Assembly (NCBI GenBank): GCA_963854835.1 | Contig: OY978527.1 | Span: forward strand, 24,882,057-24,946,056 | Reading direction: 5' to 3' | Length of the DNA: 64,000 bases | Origin: Megamerina dolium | Lineage: Eukaryota > Arthropoda > Insecta > Diptera > Megamerinidae | Part shown: positions 11,448 through 22,554 of the stretch, piece by piece | Layout: each line of letters starts with the position of its first letter | Numbering within the stretch: the first letter of the stretch is position 1 | The notes under the pieces: generated by a model | Told to the model about the DNA's origin: nothing | Databases searched by the model: none | What the model saw: only the letters and a program-made list of their open reading frames with translations | Translations under genes and position numbers: made by a program

Positions 11448-12466
11448 TTAGTATTTTGTATGGCCTCCTTTATTTTTAATTACCTCAGCCAATCCTTTTG
11501 GAATACTTTTTACTAAATTTTTCAATATATCCTTCGATATTTCTTTCCACTCCTTCTGCATGCTTTCCCAAAACGATTTTAAGTTAGTACGAGAGTTAAA
11601 AGGAATTTTATCATCTAAAATGGTCCACAAATGTTCAATCGGATTTAGATCCGGTGATTGTGGAGGCCATTCTAATTTTTCAATTCCATTTTCATGAAAA
11701 TACTTAGTTGCGATCTTGCATGTGTGCTTGGGATCATTATCCTGTTGAAATATAAAATCACCCAAACTCATTTCCTCAGCACTTCTTCCTAGGTTGGCCA
11801 TCAAAATGTTGACATAATGCTCTCCAGTCATTTTGGTATCTATTTTGACAATTTGTCCTACACCGCTTGAGGAAAAACAACCCCACACCATCAGAGAACC
11901 TCCACCGTGTTTAACTGTGTGCGAAACGTTCTTCGAGTTCAGTCTCTGCGAAGGCTCACACCATACTCGCTTTCGTCTTTTTGAGTTTTTTAACTCAAAT
12001 TTAGACTCGTCAGACCAAATAATGCGATTCCAGAAGGATTCTGGCATGGAAATATACTTTTTTGCAAACTCAAGCCGTTTTTTATGTTTGCAGGTCGAAG
12101 GAGAGGCTTTTTCTTCGCATAGAAACTCTTTAATCCTTTTTCGTTGAGCCTCCTTTGTACTATTCGTGAAGAAATATCCAAATTGGTTAATTCTTTTATT
12201 TCCCTTGCTGAGTTCAAAGGACCTTTTTTGGCCAGAATTAAAATTTGTCTGTCATCCTGTGCTGTTGTCTTGCGTTTTCTTCCGCAGAATTTCTTTAAAC
12301 TTTCATTCGTTCCCAAAATTCGATGTTTTTTAACAATTTTTCTGGCTCCAGATATTGATATTTTATATTTTGCTGATAGCTCTTTATACCCATTGCCATT
12401 ATTACGGTCCTTGATCAGCGTATCCTTGACATCCTTCGACAACGGCTTCATTTTGCAAATCTTCAC
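11448..12466 (-). pseudogene. Tc1-like transposase A (one frameshift)
   Basis: A DD34E transposase that would cut and paste the element at TA sites. The N-terminal frame (12466-11990) has the helix-turn-helix region starting MKICKMKPLSKDVKD and a basic GRKRK hook. The C-terminal frame (12047-11448) has WSDESKF (first Asp), VKHGGGSLMVWG, FQQDNDPKHT (second Asp) and SPDLNPIEHLW (the Glu, 34 residues later), and ends in GGHTKY. The two frames are in different phases. Comparing what each encodes places a 1-nt loss in the A6 tract at about 12078-12083, between KKPLLRPANIK and the YISMPESFW segment. All three catalytic acids are present, so this single indel appears to be the main lesion. Confidence 0.9.
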
Positions 12467-12658
12467 AATCTATTAATCCATATTCTAATTATTTTTATGC
12501 CACACACTATTTTAATTCATAAAAATGCATTACCTTTAAATTTCCGGTGTAAATCAATGAAAAGTAGAAAAAATTATTTAATTATTCTCAGCGAAATTGC
12601 ACTTTGCACTTTATTTTGTCCGACAATGAAACAAGTAACACTACTCTTTGCATGTATA

Positions 12659-14309
12659 CAGTGGCTCCCAGCTTATTTCGTACAGTGACAGTTTAAAAAT
12701 TGCTGCAGTCGTAATTCCTAATATAGCAAAAATTTGAACAAAATATAAATGCCATTTTTGAAAGGAAGGTTTGTTTTTTATTTTCCAAAATTTACTTTTT
12801 CAAAATTTTAGTGTTTGACACTATAAAAAAATAAAATAAGAAAAAAATAGGAAAATTCATGTCACAGCTTATTTCGTACAGTCTCTTTAAGTTCAAACTA
12901 AAAACAAAGTAAGTTGATTTTAATATTTAGTATGACATCCCTTAGCGTTAATGACAGCCTGGAGTCTATTTGGCATTGAATCCACCAATTTTTGAGTGAT
13001 GTCTGGTGTGATTTTTTTCCATTCCTCCATTAGTACCTTCTTTAGGTCTTGCTTATTAGAAATCTTGTGTGTTCTTATTTTATTGTCCAAAATAGACCAA
13101 AGATTTTCAATCACATTCATGTCAGATGACTGTGGTGGTGGAGACATCAAGTGTGGGCAGTTCCAAATAAGCCAAGATTGCAAATCCCAGATTTATGTTT
13201 TGGGTCATTATCTTGGTAGTACCGAAATTCTTCCCGCAAACCCAGTTTGTCTGCACTTTGAAGTAAATTGTTTTTCAGAATCTCGAGGTACTTCATTTTG
13301 TCCATTGTTCCCTCAATAAAAACCAATTCACCTACTCCGGCTGCTGACATACAGGCCCAAACCATCACGCTACCGCCACCATGCTTCACTGTGGGCTTAA
13401 GGTTCTCCTTGTTTAGCTCGGTATTCGCTTTACGCCAAACATATGACATTCCGTCCGAGCCAAAAATATTAAACTTAGACTCATCCGCGAAAATAACGGT
13501 ATTCCAGAACGCAGGAGTCTTAATAATATGCTCTTTGGCGTAGTCAAGTCGGCGTTGTATATTCATTTTTGAAATGAATGGTTTCTTTCGGGCTACTCGA
13601 CCGTTCAAGTCATGATTGCGCAGCACACGTCGGACAGTTTCAGCACTGGATGATTTTCCTATTTCACGCTGAACCTCTGCAGCCAACTTCGGAGTGGATA
13701 ACTTTGGATTTTTCTTAATTTTTCGTACAATATAACGCTCGTCTGATGCGTTGAAAATCTTATTAGGTGCTTCTCTGCCCTTGTTCTCCAACCGATTTTC
13801 GCGAATGAAGCGTTGAATGATGTATTGGACAGTTGAGGCACTTAAATTTGTCATTTCAGCAATTTTTCGCACACTCTGACCTTTCCTAAAATGGTTAATT
13901 ACCAGTTTACGCTGTTCCATCGTTGTACGACGACCCATAACGCTAAATGTTTAATTTACAGCACTTTAACTATTTAAAATAAGAATAATAAAAATTGTTA
14001 TAATAGTTAAAAAGGTCCAAAAACTCATACAATTCAAAAAAACTTTGTAACTGCGCGGCAGAATGAAACTTACTTACATTGAAGTTTGTGTACGAAATAA
14101 GATGTGAGCTGAAAATCAGCTGATCAATAGTTTTTCTCTCTTGCATGACAAAAAGAACAATTTTTGGGGTTCCCCGTTTTCTTATTAGGTTTACTAAACA
14201 CATACACAGACATCTACATTCAAAACTTATCGATAAGTTTTTTAGTTTCGATGTTACAGCCATTTACATAAAAATATATACACTGTACGAAATAAGCTGT
14301 GAGCCACTG
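12659..14309 (-). mobile_element. Tc1-like element B, nested in element A
   Basis: Terminal repeats start CAGTGGCTCCCAGCTTATTT on the left and invert at 14281-14309 with one mismatch (CTCCC versus CTCAC). Both are flanked by TA (12657-12658, 14310-14311). Inner direct copies of the core CTTATTTCGTACAGT lie at about 12868 and, inverted, at 14087-14101. Offsets are 196 bp on the left and 195 bp on the right, so this is another IR/DR element, 1651 bp long. It lies inside the right inverted repeat of element A, so it arrived later. Confidence 0.92.
12920..13938 (-). pseudogene. Tc1-like transposase B (one frameshift)
   Basis: It starts at the ATG at 13938 (MGRRTTMEQRKLVI). An N-terminal helix-turn-helix (KIAEMTNLSASTVQYII) is followed by a second DNA-binding region. 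The catalytic core has FADESKFNIFG (first Asp), VKHGGGSVMVWACMSAAG, and YYQDNDPKHK (second Asp). The frame shifts near 13180-13190. The remainder, ending in GCHTKY, supplies SSDMNVIENLW with the Glu. That motif departs from the usual SPDxNPIE (Pro to Ser and Pro to Val). The protein is only about half similar to transposases A and C, so it is a separate family. Confidence 0.9.
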
Positions 14310-14478
14310 TAGCTAAAAATAATCAAGAGTGTGTATAATTTTTTTTTTCATTTGTACACTTTTGGGGAATCCCCCAATTAGAAAATAATATTTAACAGGG
14401 ATGCAACTATTAATTGAGTACAAAATATTCAAAATAATTTCGGCATAAAGGGTTTGCACTTTATTTTGTCCGACAGTG

Positions 14479-14826
<348 letters not shown>

Positions 14827-14834
14827 ACTTACAG

Positions 14835-14998
<164 letters not shown>

Positions 14999-14999
14999 T

Positions 15000-15931
15000 T
15001 GCTCGAATATTCATCTTTTTCTTTTATTTCCACTATTTTATATCGGAGCTACATTAAGAAGTACCCGTGCCTCACCAGTATTTGAGGAACAATTTTTGCT
15101 TATAACACTAATCTACACCCGAAATATGGTTGAATTTGACGAAGTATTTTGTAAGTTGTGAGGGTTTTAAGGGGTTTTTAAGATAATTCCAAGACTTAGT
15201 AGTGGGTGTGGCTTGCCTCATCTTTATAAATCTATTTATCTTCACAATATTCATTCACATCTTAAATTGGGTTGCCCTACGCTGAATAGTTCGTAAGTTA
15301 TGGCAGTTAAAATTTTTTTTAATTAACACAACTTTGTATGGGAGCCCCAATAAGATGTGGGCGTGGCATGCTGGATTCATGACACATTATTTCCGACTAC
15401 TATATTAAGCTAAGTATTAATTATGCTTGTTCTAGACAGAAGATTGCAGAAGTTACAGCTGTTTCAATTTAAAAGATGTACACATACTTTGTATGGGAGC
15501 TACTATAGAAAGTAAACGTGGCTCGCCCATTTCTGAAAGGTTATGTAGCAGTATAAAGTAACTCTATGTGCCAAATATTGTTGTCCCAGATGGTATATTA
15601 AGTGAGTTATGGCAAGTTAAAAATTTTGAAAATTCCGAGGTTAGTCGCTTTGAATGCTTGGTGTGGGCGTGGCTATTGACCGATCATTATCAATATCAAT
15701 CCCCTCAGTACCCTTGGATCATAGGTTACTTATACCAAATTTTCGTCAGTATAGCTCAATATTCGCTCAAGTTATCGTGCGATCCACCCGGTGGGGGGAA
15801 AGACCGACGGACGGTCAGACGGACATGGTTAAATCGAAAATTTAAGCGACGCTGATCACGAATATATATACTTTTCTATATCTCCGGAGATTCCTTCAAG
15901 TGGTTACAAACATCTGACCGAAATGAATATA
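15000..15931. repeat. Dispersed non-coding repeat (GTGGGCGTGGC type)
   Basis: The phrase TTTGTATGGGAGC, followed by GTGGGCGTGGC or a variant, recurs at about 15330-15370 and 15490-15520, with a GTGGGCGTGGC at 15662. Near the right end is a GACGGACGGTCAGACGGACA stretch followed by GCTGATCACGAATATATATAC, a type of sequence I recall from dispersed dipteran repeats. The part at about 15240-15420 is repeated at 43066-43212. No supported ORF is present; the 95-codon frame at 15568-15855 crosses the GACGGAC stretch and is not believable. Confidence 0.65.
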
Positions 15932-17027
15932 AAGAGTTATCCATTTTGCGGTTTCTAAAGTAAATGTAAATAAAACACATATAAAATATTTTTTATCATG
16001 ATATTTCTTTTTTATTATAAAGTTTGAACGTTGACATTATGTGTGAAATACAACATCATTTAAATGACCACCACGCGAATTGTTGCAAGCATCGATTCTT
16101 TTGAGGTAATTTTCGACCACTTTTTGACACATCTTGGGCGGTATCTCAGCCATAACGTGACGAATGTTGATTTTTAGGTGCTCAAGAGTTAAAGGTTTAT
16201 CTGCATAAACACGGTCTTTCGCGTAGCCCCACAAAAAAAAGTCAAGCGGTGTCAAATCGCATGATCTTGGTGGCCACTTGATATCGCCACGACGAGAAAT
16301 TACGCGGCCAGAAAATTTCTCTTGCAATAAAGCCATATTCGCTCGAGTTGTGTGGCATGTAGCACCGTCTTGTTGAAACCACATATTCTCTAAGTCGTAT
16401 TCTTCAATAGCAGGCAAAAAAAGTCGGTTATCATATGACCATAACGCTCCGAATTGACGGTGACAGTCGTTCCATCGTCGTTTTCGAAGAAGTAAGGTCC
16501 AATCACACCTCCGGACCAAAGAGCGCACCAAGCAGTGACTTTTTGTGGATGTAGTGCCCTCTCTTCAATTACTTGAGGATTTTCAGAACCCCAAATATGA
16601 CAATTTTGTTTGTTAACATACCCACCGAGTGAGAAATGTGCTTCGTCGCTGAAGAAAATTTTGTTCGAAAAATCGCCGTCCACCGCCTGTTGTTCAAGCA
16701 CCCATTCGACGTATCTACGACGTTGTGAATGGTCAGCTGGCTTCAGTTGTTGTGTGAGCTGGATTTTATATGGATGTAGGTGTAGATCCAAATGCAAAAT
16801 ACGCCATAATGTGCCGTAAGACAGTCCTAATTCTTGAGAACGACGAGGGTCTTCGGCAACACTTTCACTTACAGCAGCGATATTTTCGGTGGTACGAGCG
16901 AAACGATGATGCACAGGCCTTACAATATCTGTAACCGATCCAGTCTCTTCATATTTCTTCACAATTTTGCCAATTGCTGCGTAGTTGGACGATTATGTAA
17001 ACCATAATCTCCTCTTAAAGCACCCTT
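15932..17027 (-). mobile_element. rosa-like DD41D mariner, copy A
   Basis: The left terminal repeat AAGAGTTATCCATTTTGCGG begins at 15932 after TA. The right end retains only a few terminal bases (ACCCTT, 17022-17027) directly after transposase codons near 17020. The 5' untranslated part, the start codon region and most of the right inverted repeat are therefore deleted. Copy B at 17135 lies 107 bp away in the opposite orientation. Confidence 0.85.
16037..16962 (-). pseudogene. rosa-like transposase, copy A
   Basis: Same protein as copy B, minus its N-terminus. It retains FSDEAHFSLGG (first Asp), FQQDGATCHTTRAN (second Asp) and PPRSCDLTPLDFFLWGY (third Asp), ending GGHLNDVVFHT. The frame breaks at about 16415-16421: this copy has seven A residues in the run between GCAGGC and GTCGG, where copies B and C have eight. 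It has two lesions, the 5' deletion and this homopolymer slip, and is non-functional. Confidence 0.9.
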
Positions 17028-17134
17028 TAGTATGTTCAGATTGCCACCAAAATAATCCTATTAATGATTAATACTTATTGTTATTACTCTGCATATACTC
17101 AATTTATACGCTGCATAATGTAATATGCAAGGTA

Positions 17135-18428
17135 AAGGGTTATTCATTTCGCGGTTTCAAAAGTATAGGGCTAGAATTCGACATCTGTCAAACAGAGTTG
17201 TTAAAACAATTTCTTTCTTTTTCAGTTCAAAGTCTGACATTTGCGAAAATGGATCGCTTAACTATCGCACAACGCATTAAAATTGTAAAAACCTACTACA
17301 AAAATGGTGATTCTGCCACAGCCACATATCGTGCTTTAAGAGGAGATTATGGTTTACATAATCGTCCAACTACGCAAGCAATTGGCAAAATTGTGAAGAA
17401 ATATGAAGAGACTGGATCGGTTACAGATATTGTAAGGCCTGTGCATCATCGTTTCGCTTGTACCACCGAAAATATCGCTGCTGTAAGTGAAAGTGTTGCC
17501 GAAGACCCTCGTCGTTCTCAAGAATTAGGACTGTCTTACGGCACATTATGGCGTATTTTGCATTTGGATCTACACCTACATCCATATAAAATCCAGCTCA
17601 CACAACAACTGAAGCCAGCTGACCATTCACAACGTCGTAGATACGTCGAATGGGTGCTTGAACAACAGGCGGTGGACGGCGATTTTTCGAACAAAATTTT
17701 CTTCAGCGACGAAGCACATTTCTCACTCGGTGGGTATGTTAACAAACAAAATTGTCATATTTGGGGTTCTGAAAATCCTCAAGTAATTGAAGAGAGGCCA
17801 CTACATCCACAAAAAGTCACTGCTTGGTGCGCTCTTTGGTCCGGAGGTGTGATTGGACCTTACTTCTTCGAAAACGACGTTGGAACGACTGTCACCGTCA
17901 ATTCGGAGCATTATGGTCATATGATAACCGACTTTTTTTTGCCTGCTATTGAAGAATACGACTTAGAGAATATGTGGTTTCAACAAGACGGAGCTACATG
18001 CCACACAACTCGAGCGAATATGGCTTTATTGCAATAGAAATTTTCTGGCCGCGTAATTTCTCGTCGTGGCGATATCAAGTGGCCACCAAGATCATGCGAT
18101 TTGACACCGCTTGACTTTTTTTTGTGGGGCTACGCGAAAGACCGTGTTTATGCAGATAAACTTTTAACTCTTGAGGACCTAAAAACCAACATTCGTCACA
18201 TTATAGCTGAGATACCGCCCAAGATGTGTCAAAAAGTGGTCGAAAATTACCTCAAAAGAATCGATGCTTGCAACAATTCGCGTGGTGGTCATTTAAATGA
18301 TGTAGTATTTCACACATAATGTCAACGTTCAAACTTTATAATAAAAGAGAAATATCATGATAAAAAGTATTTTATACATATGTGTTTTATTTACATTTAC
18401 TTTTGAAACCGCGAAATGGATAACCCTT
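17135..18428 (+). mobile_element. rosa-like DD41D mariner, copy B, complete ends
   Basis: A 1294-bp element flanked by TA (17133-17134 and 18429-18430). The ends are inverted repeats of about 30 bp beginning AAGGGTTATTCATTTCGCGG (left) and AAGGGTTATCCATTTCGCGG (right, reverse complemented), with one difference. It is structurally complete and carries a transposase frame with one nonsense codon. The DD41D spacing and general protein match what is known of the rosa family first described in the fruit fly Ceratitis rosa; the family name is assigned from memory. Confidence 0.9.
17249..18319 (+). pseudogene. rosa-like transposase, copy B, one stop codon
   Basis: The start is the ATG at 17249 ([20 protein letters not shown]), preferred over the longer in-frame upstream extension because copy C retains the same Met and upstream sequence is untranslated. 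The 356-codon reading contains an N-terminal helix-turn-helix, FSDEAHFSLGG (first Asp), WFQQDGATCHTT (second Asp) and SCDLTPLDFFLW (third Asp). Counting from the second to the third Asp gives 41 intervening residues. A TAG at 18035-18037 replaces the GAG seen in copies A and C. Otherwise the frame runs unbroken, so this is the best-preserved mariner gene here. Confidence 0.92.
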
Positions 18429-18439
18429 TACAAACTGCA

Positions 18440-19115
18440 TATTCTCGCTACATTAAACGAACATCAATTTAAGAGCAAATGCTCTTGCTCTGGTATAAAC
18501 AATTACAGAGGCTGGGGTACAACTTTCATAACCAGCTGTTGCAGATTGGGGACTTCGTGAGTTCAGTCCCTATCAACCTCACGAATACAGCGACCTCAAA
18601 CTGCGCAATCATCGCTTGGGCATATATGGATGTGCTCCGTCTGCCGCCGGCGTATTCACCGCAACGCTGCTTCTGTTAGGTGCAACGGATGCGATCAGTG
18701 GTGCCATCTCAGATCTTGCTCAAGCCTAAATAATTACCATAAATGGCACCAGCTCTTCCGTGGGCTCTGTTGCCACACCGAGTGTCCTCCCTGCTGCATT
18801 ACCATCGAAATACACGCCAATAACATTGTCCTCAATGGCCACTCCCCGCCTATTGCCGCCGCCGAACTGAGCCTTTCTAAGTGTGTCAGAACTGCACTTT
18901 CCCAGCTGTGATCAGGATAGTTCACTGCTATATGCACAGACTCAACGACAATATCCCAGTTCTGTGTCTTCATTGTGGCTATGGCCCACATGACACCGAG
19001 CATCTGTTTGCATTCCCTTCCATCTTCTGTTAACTTCCCTTGTTCCATCTTCCCTGTGGACGCACACGATCGAGCCCTCTTTGAACTTGAACCCTGAACT
19101 TGATGACCTGAGCAC
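18440..19115 (+). pseudogene. LINE remnant: PHD-like finger joined to LINE C-terminus
   Basis: The stretch at about 18630-18790 encodes MCSVCRRRIHRNAASVRCNG and then CDQWCHLRSC, a Cys/His pattern (CxxC, CxxC, WCH, C) like the PHD-type fingers at the N-terminus of some LINE ORFs. Further on, 18865-19030 gives LSKCVRTALSQL and, in a shifted frame, CLHCGYGPHDTEHLFAFPS. This resembles the Cys-His motif closing many dipteran LINE ORF2 proteins (CPxCxxxPHDTxHLFxCP). Endonuclease and RT are missing between them, so this is an internally deleted copy with frameshifts. GC content is higher than in the flanks. The LINE clade is uncertain. Confidence 0.55.
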
Positions 19116-20655
19116 AGACATTAACAATAACAACGATACTAATTAAGTCACAGCATACACACTGTGTATGTGGAATCCGTATACTATTACAAAAACAACA
19201 GCAAATTAAGAAGCTACTAAAAAGGGAAAAGTCCCTGTTACCTATTTTTGACAAAATATTAAATCATTAATTTGTCCGTGTGATAGACCAATGCGGGAGT
19301 ATAGGCAGAATAATATTATTTTGAATTCTGCGATTCCTTCCTTAAATTTATTTACATTTTATGATATCCGCTAAATAAGGACGTTTAAAAATTTGACCCA
19401 CCCCGAAGAACCTGGAGAACTGATTTTCTCTACTACTTAGTATTATTTTACGTATTCAGCTGTCAAATGCACAACGAGAGAGACTCACTGAAATGGCGGA
19501 AGCAGAAAACTCTAAGAAATTGGTGTACGGCATCTTTTGGGAAAACTCGGATATTATAACAATTATTTTTATCATTTTTAGCCAACAGAGATACACTGTG
19601 GTTTATTATAACATAGAGTTTTTAATATTGGGGTTAATAAAAAAATGCTTATATATTTTTCTTATATCTAAAAGAGAAAATATAGGTATTACCATATGTA
19701 ATTTATTTTTATCTGAAAAATATTGTTTTCCATATCGAATTCTTTCGTATGCTTATTCAATTGTTGCGCCATATAGCTTACTGTAAAAGTAAGTAATTTA
19801 AATAACCATTCATTTAATGTTAAATATATTTATAGAGTTTATTTAACACTCAAAGGAGAGCACGTAATAAGTATTGTTTTTCACATTTAAATATATTTTC
19901 TACAAATTCGATTTAATTAAAATAACGAATTCACTGACAGACAGGTTTACAGTGAATGCGGCTAAAAAAAACAAATTTAAAGCAAATAATACATAAAACC
20001 CAAACCGAGAATAATAAACATTTTTAATCAATTTGATACTTCAGTTACCGTTAAATGACTTTTAAAGAAAAAGAATTGGGATGAAAGCATAAAATCTGAA
20101 AAAAATACAAAACAAAATATATGGTGAGCATACTGAAAAATATGTATGTCACTGTTCTTACACCGTTTATATTCACGCATACAAAACTGCAACACAAAGA
20201 AAAGTAGCCAACACATTTCAGACGTTAACATGATTGCTGAAAAATAAAACAATCAAATACAATGAGAGATGCATCATCCATCAGCGTCACATACTACATA
20301 ACCTCAATGTGTGTACTTTGCATTCAATGTATGTAATTAAATCAATCACATGTTCCTTCATGTGTCACTTCAACAATGGCATAGTGTTAAACAGTGGGCA
20401 GCGTATATTATTTTGCATATATAGTTGTGTCCATCATTGTTGTATTTAAAGAATGCTCATGGTTAATGTTAAAAGAGTCTGTCTTCATATAAATAAATAA
20501 ATATTAAAAATATTAAGTTTATTCTTAAAATATTAATATTAATAACTGTAACAAGATATCTAATAAAAAGTATGTAAATTCAGAACAACTTTGTGTATCA
20601 GAGCTCACCTTTCATCGAACACTTAGCTATGCAAATAGAAGATTATGAAAATAAG
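19116..20655. other. Unassigned AT-rich spacer
   Basis: No gene or element was recognised. The 97-codon frame at 19493-19786 has a hydrophobic, Ile/Tyr-rich composition expected from AT-rich DNA and no domain. Confidence 0.4.
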
Positions 20656-20809
<154 letters not shown>

Positions 20810-21001
20810 AAGAATGATAGAAATACGGATTGCGCCCAGAGTTATCTTTTTTGGTTTGAGTTTGACAGCCGACTGTTCGTATGCACACGTCATAAATGAA
20901 GAAAACATTAACCGAAAGGGGCAAATAAATTTTTATAATTCTTGTATATAGTACGCGGTTACTTAAAACAATTTTGATTGAATGAAAGGTGATTTTTATA
21001 A

Positions 21002-21888
21002 ATGAAGTGTGCAGTGTCGAGTTGCAATAACGATAGTTGCGACAAATCTTTATTAAAGAATTATTTTACCTCTCCGTGTGATGTGGATTTGGCAAAAAAG
21101 GGGATTAGTTTCTGCCGACGATTAAGTTCTTTCAACCATAAAAATAGTGTGATTTGCAAGGACCATTTCATAGATGATGATTTTATAAACCTCAAGCAAT
21201 ATGAAATGGGTAAAATTTATTTATTTTATTAGCACAGCATTCGCTTTTCTGAAATGTTCCTAATTTTCCAGGCTTTGCTTCAAAACTTAAATTGATGTGC
21301 GAGGTTGTGCCAACGATTTGCCAAGTATCTGGTGGGACAAACCTTCAGGAACAGAGGGTGCAACGAAGAGAAAATAAGCACATCATTGCTATGTTGTTGC
21401 ATCAACAACGTTCGGAAATTGCAGTTAATGGTAACAAAAAATCGTTGGTTATTGTATGGAAATATTCAACTGTTTAAATTAACTTATTAACAGATCTCGG
21501 ATTAGATTGTGTTGAAGTTGGCGTGGCCAGCACGGTGATCGAGGAAGATAAAGAAAATTTGCCCTTCCACTTTTCAAATGTCCTTGGAGAAGCCTCAAAC
21601 TCTCGTGTAAAAATGGATAACACTAGCAACGTGTTCAAGGAGGTGGAAAAATTGCGAAAGGAAGTGTAAGTAAATCGCACATTTGAACTAATAAATTTAT
21701 AAATATATATTGTATATGTTTATTACAAACGTAGCATAGCGTCTGTTCCTGCTCAGACTTCAGAAAATCATTCCGCAAGGTGTATCACCTTGAAGCTCTC
21801 ATTTAAACACACGGAAAGGAAGTATGAATATAACATACAAGTTTTAAAAAGAAGTTTAGCAAAAACTGCGCAAGAATATAGAATATAG
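21002..21888 (+). CDS. THAP-domain protein, four-exon model
   Basis: The model joins 21002-21209, 21272-21430, 21494-21665 and 21735-21888. It encodes 230 residues plus a stop and keeps phase through three short introns (62, 63 and 69 bp) with GT/AG ends; the third donor is a consensus GTAAGT. THAP domains are zinc-binding DNA-recognition modules. Here the C2CH ligands are C3, C8, C52 and H55 (VICKDHFIDDDF), followed by VVPTI, a version of the family's AVPTIF motif. The usually invariant Trp (expected in KKGISFCRR) is Gly. The C-terminal half is charged and likely coiled coil. Just past the stop, another frame resumes P-element-like sequence (see 21921-22017). The gene may therefore be a truncated THAP transposase or a host gene derived from one. 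No expression evidence is available. Confidence 0.7.
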
Positions 21889-21920
21889 AAAGAAGAAGAA
21901 TATAGAATAAAGAAAGCTTA

Positions 21921-22017
21921 AATGTGAAAAATGCGGACAAAAAGCAATATTGGCATGAGAATGATATTGCCCAATCAAACACTCTTCGTTCGGCAAGTGC
22001 TAAAGCCTACAAAATAC
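21921..22017 (+). pseudogene. Frameshifted continuation of the THAP protein
   Basis: In a different phase from exon 4, the stretch NADKKQYWHENDIAQSNTLR, then SASAKAYKI, resembles the segment after the coiled coil in P-element and THAP9-type transposases (DI..A..LR..S.KAY). A reiterated AGAATATAGAA/GAAGAAGAA stretch at about 21872-21910 separates it from exon 4 and probably caused the frame loss by slippage. The catalytic RNase-H-like part expected downstream is absent. Confidence 0.5.
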
Positions 22018-22030
22018 AATTAATGTGCAC

Positions 22031-22036
22031 AATAAA
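22031..22036 (+). promoter_or_regulatory. Candidate polyadenylation signal
   Basis: AATAAA, 143 bp after the stop of the THAP model and the first good signal downstream. In AT-rich DNA this motif is common, so position is the only support. Confidence 0.4.
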
Positions 22037-22331
22037 TCTTGTAATGAAGACACGAAACCACTTCGCTTTCATTTATATATTTTGATCCATTCATTTTGAT
22101 TCCACTTAGGCAACTACTGTCACTTTAGGTTACATACATATTTTCGCGGTATATTTATTTACTTGTTTCTTCTAATATTTTCCATAATAAAGTAATAAAT
22201 ATTGCTTATTTTACAATTTTGTATAAACGCTCGCAGTTTTATTTACCTTTTGTATGGGATTTTGGCACTTCTTATTTGCGTACTGTTTCGTTTATGACGT
22301 TGCAGGGCGCAATCTGTATTTCTATCATTCT

Positions 22332-22432
<101 letters not shown>

Positions 22433-22554
22433 ATGGCACTTATAAGGCCCGAGGGGCTTTTTGGCCGTGCTTCTCTTACATTACTGTTGTGCGTGTTAAA
22501 TTTTGGATAGTATTAGAAGGAAGCTACTTATTTTAGCTGGTTCCGAACGGCATA
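22433..22554 (-). repeat. SINE fragment, tail half
   Basis: Diverged tail half of the tRNA-derived SINE (GGCACTTATAAGGCCCGAGG onward). It ends near GGTTCCGAACGGCAT, before the head. It differs from other copies at many positions and is the oldest-looking copy. Confidence 0.75.

Larger units (their letters stand above)
11188..14478 (-). mobile_element. Tc1-like element A, interrupted by a second Tc1
   Basis: The outer ends are CACTGTCGGACAAAATAAAG on the left and its inverted form ending at 14478, with TA on both sides. Inner direct copies of the same core lie at about 11389-11409 and 12601-12628. The outer-to-inner offset is 194 bp on the left. On the right it is 197 bp once element B (12659-14309) and its duplicated TA are discounted. 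This is the IR/DR end structure of some Tc1 elements. Without the insert the element is about 1.64 kb. The transposase gene lies at 11448-12466 on the minus strand. Confidence 0.9.

Noticed and set aside
17078..17248. N-terminal extension of rosa copy B transposase
   Set aside because: It crosses the terminal inverted repeat and flanking DNA. The Met at 17249 is shared with copy C and follows the untranslated leader.
18035..18037. Programmed readthrough of TAG in rosa copy B
   Set aside because: Copies A and C have GAG here and no readthrough context is evident, so a simple mutation is more likely.
19493..19786. 97-codon hydrophobic frame
   Set aside because: Composition is what AT-rich DNA gives by chance. 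No signal peptide, domain or gene context.
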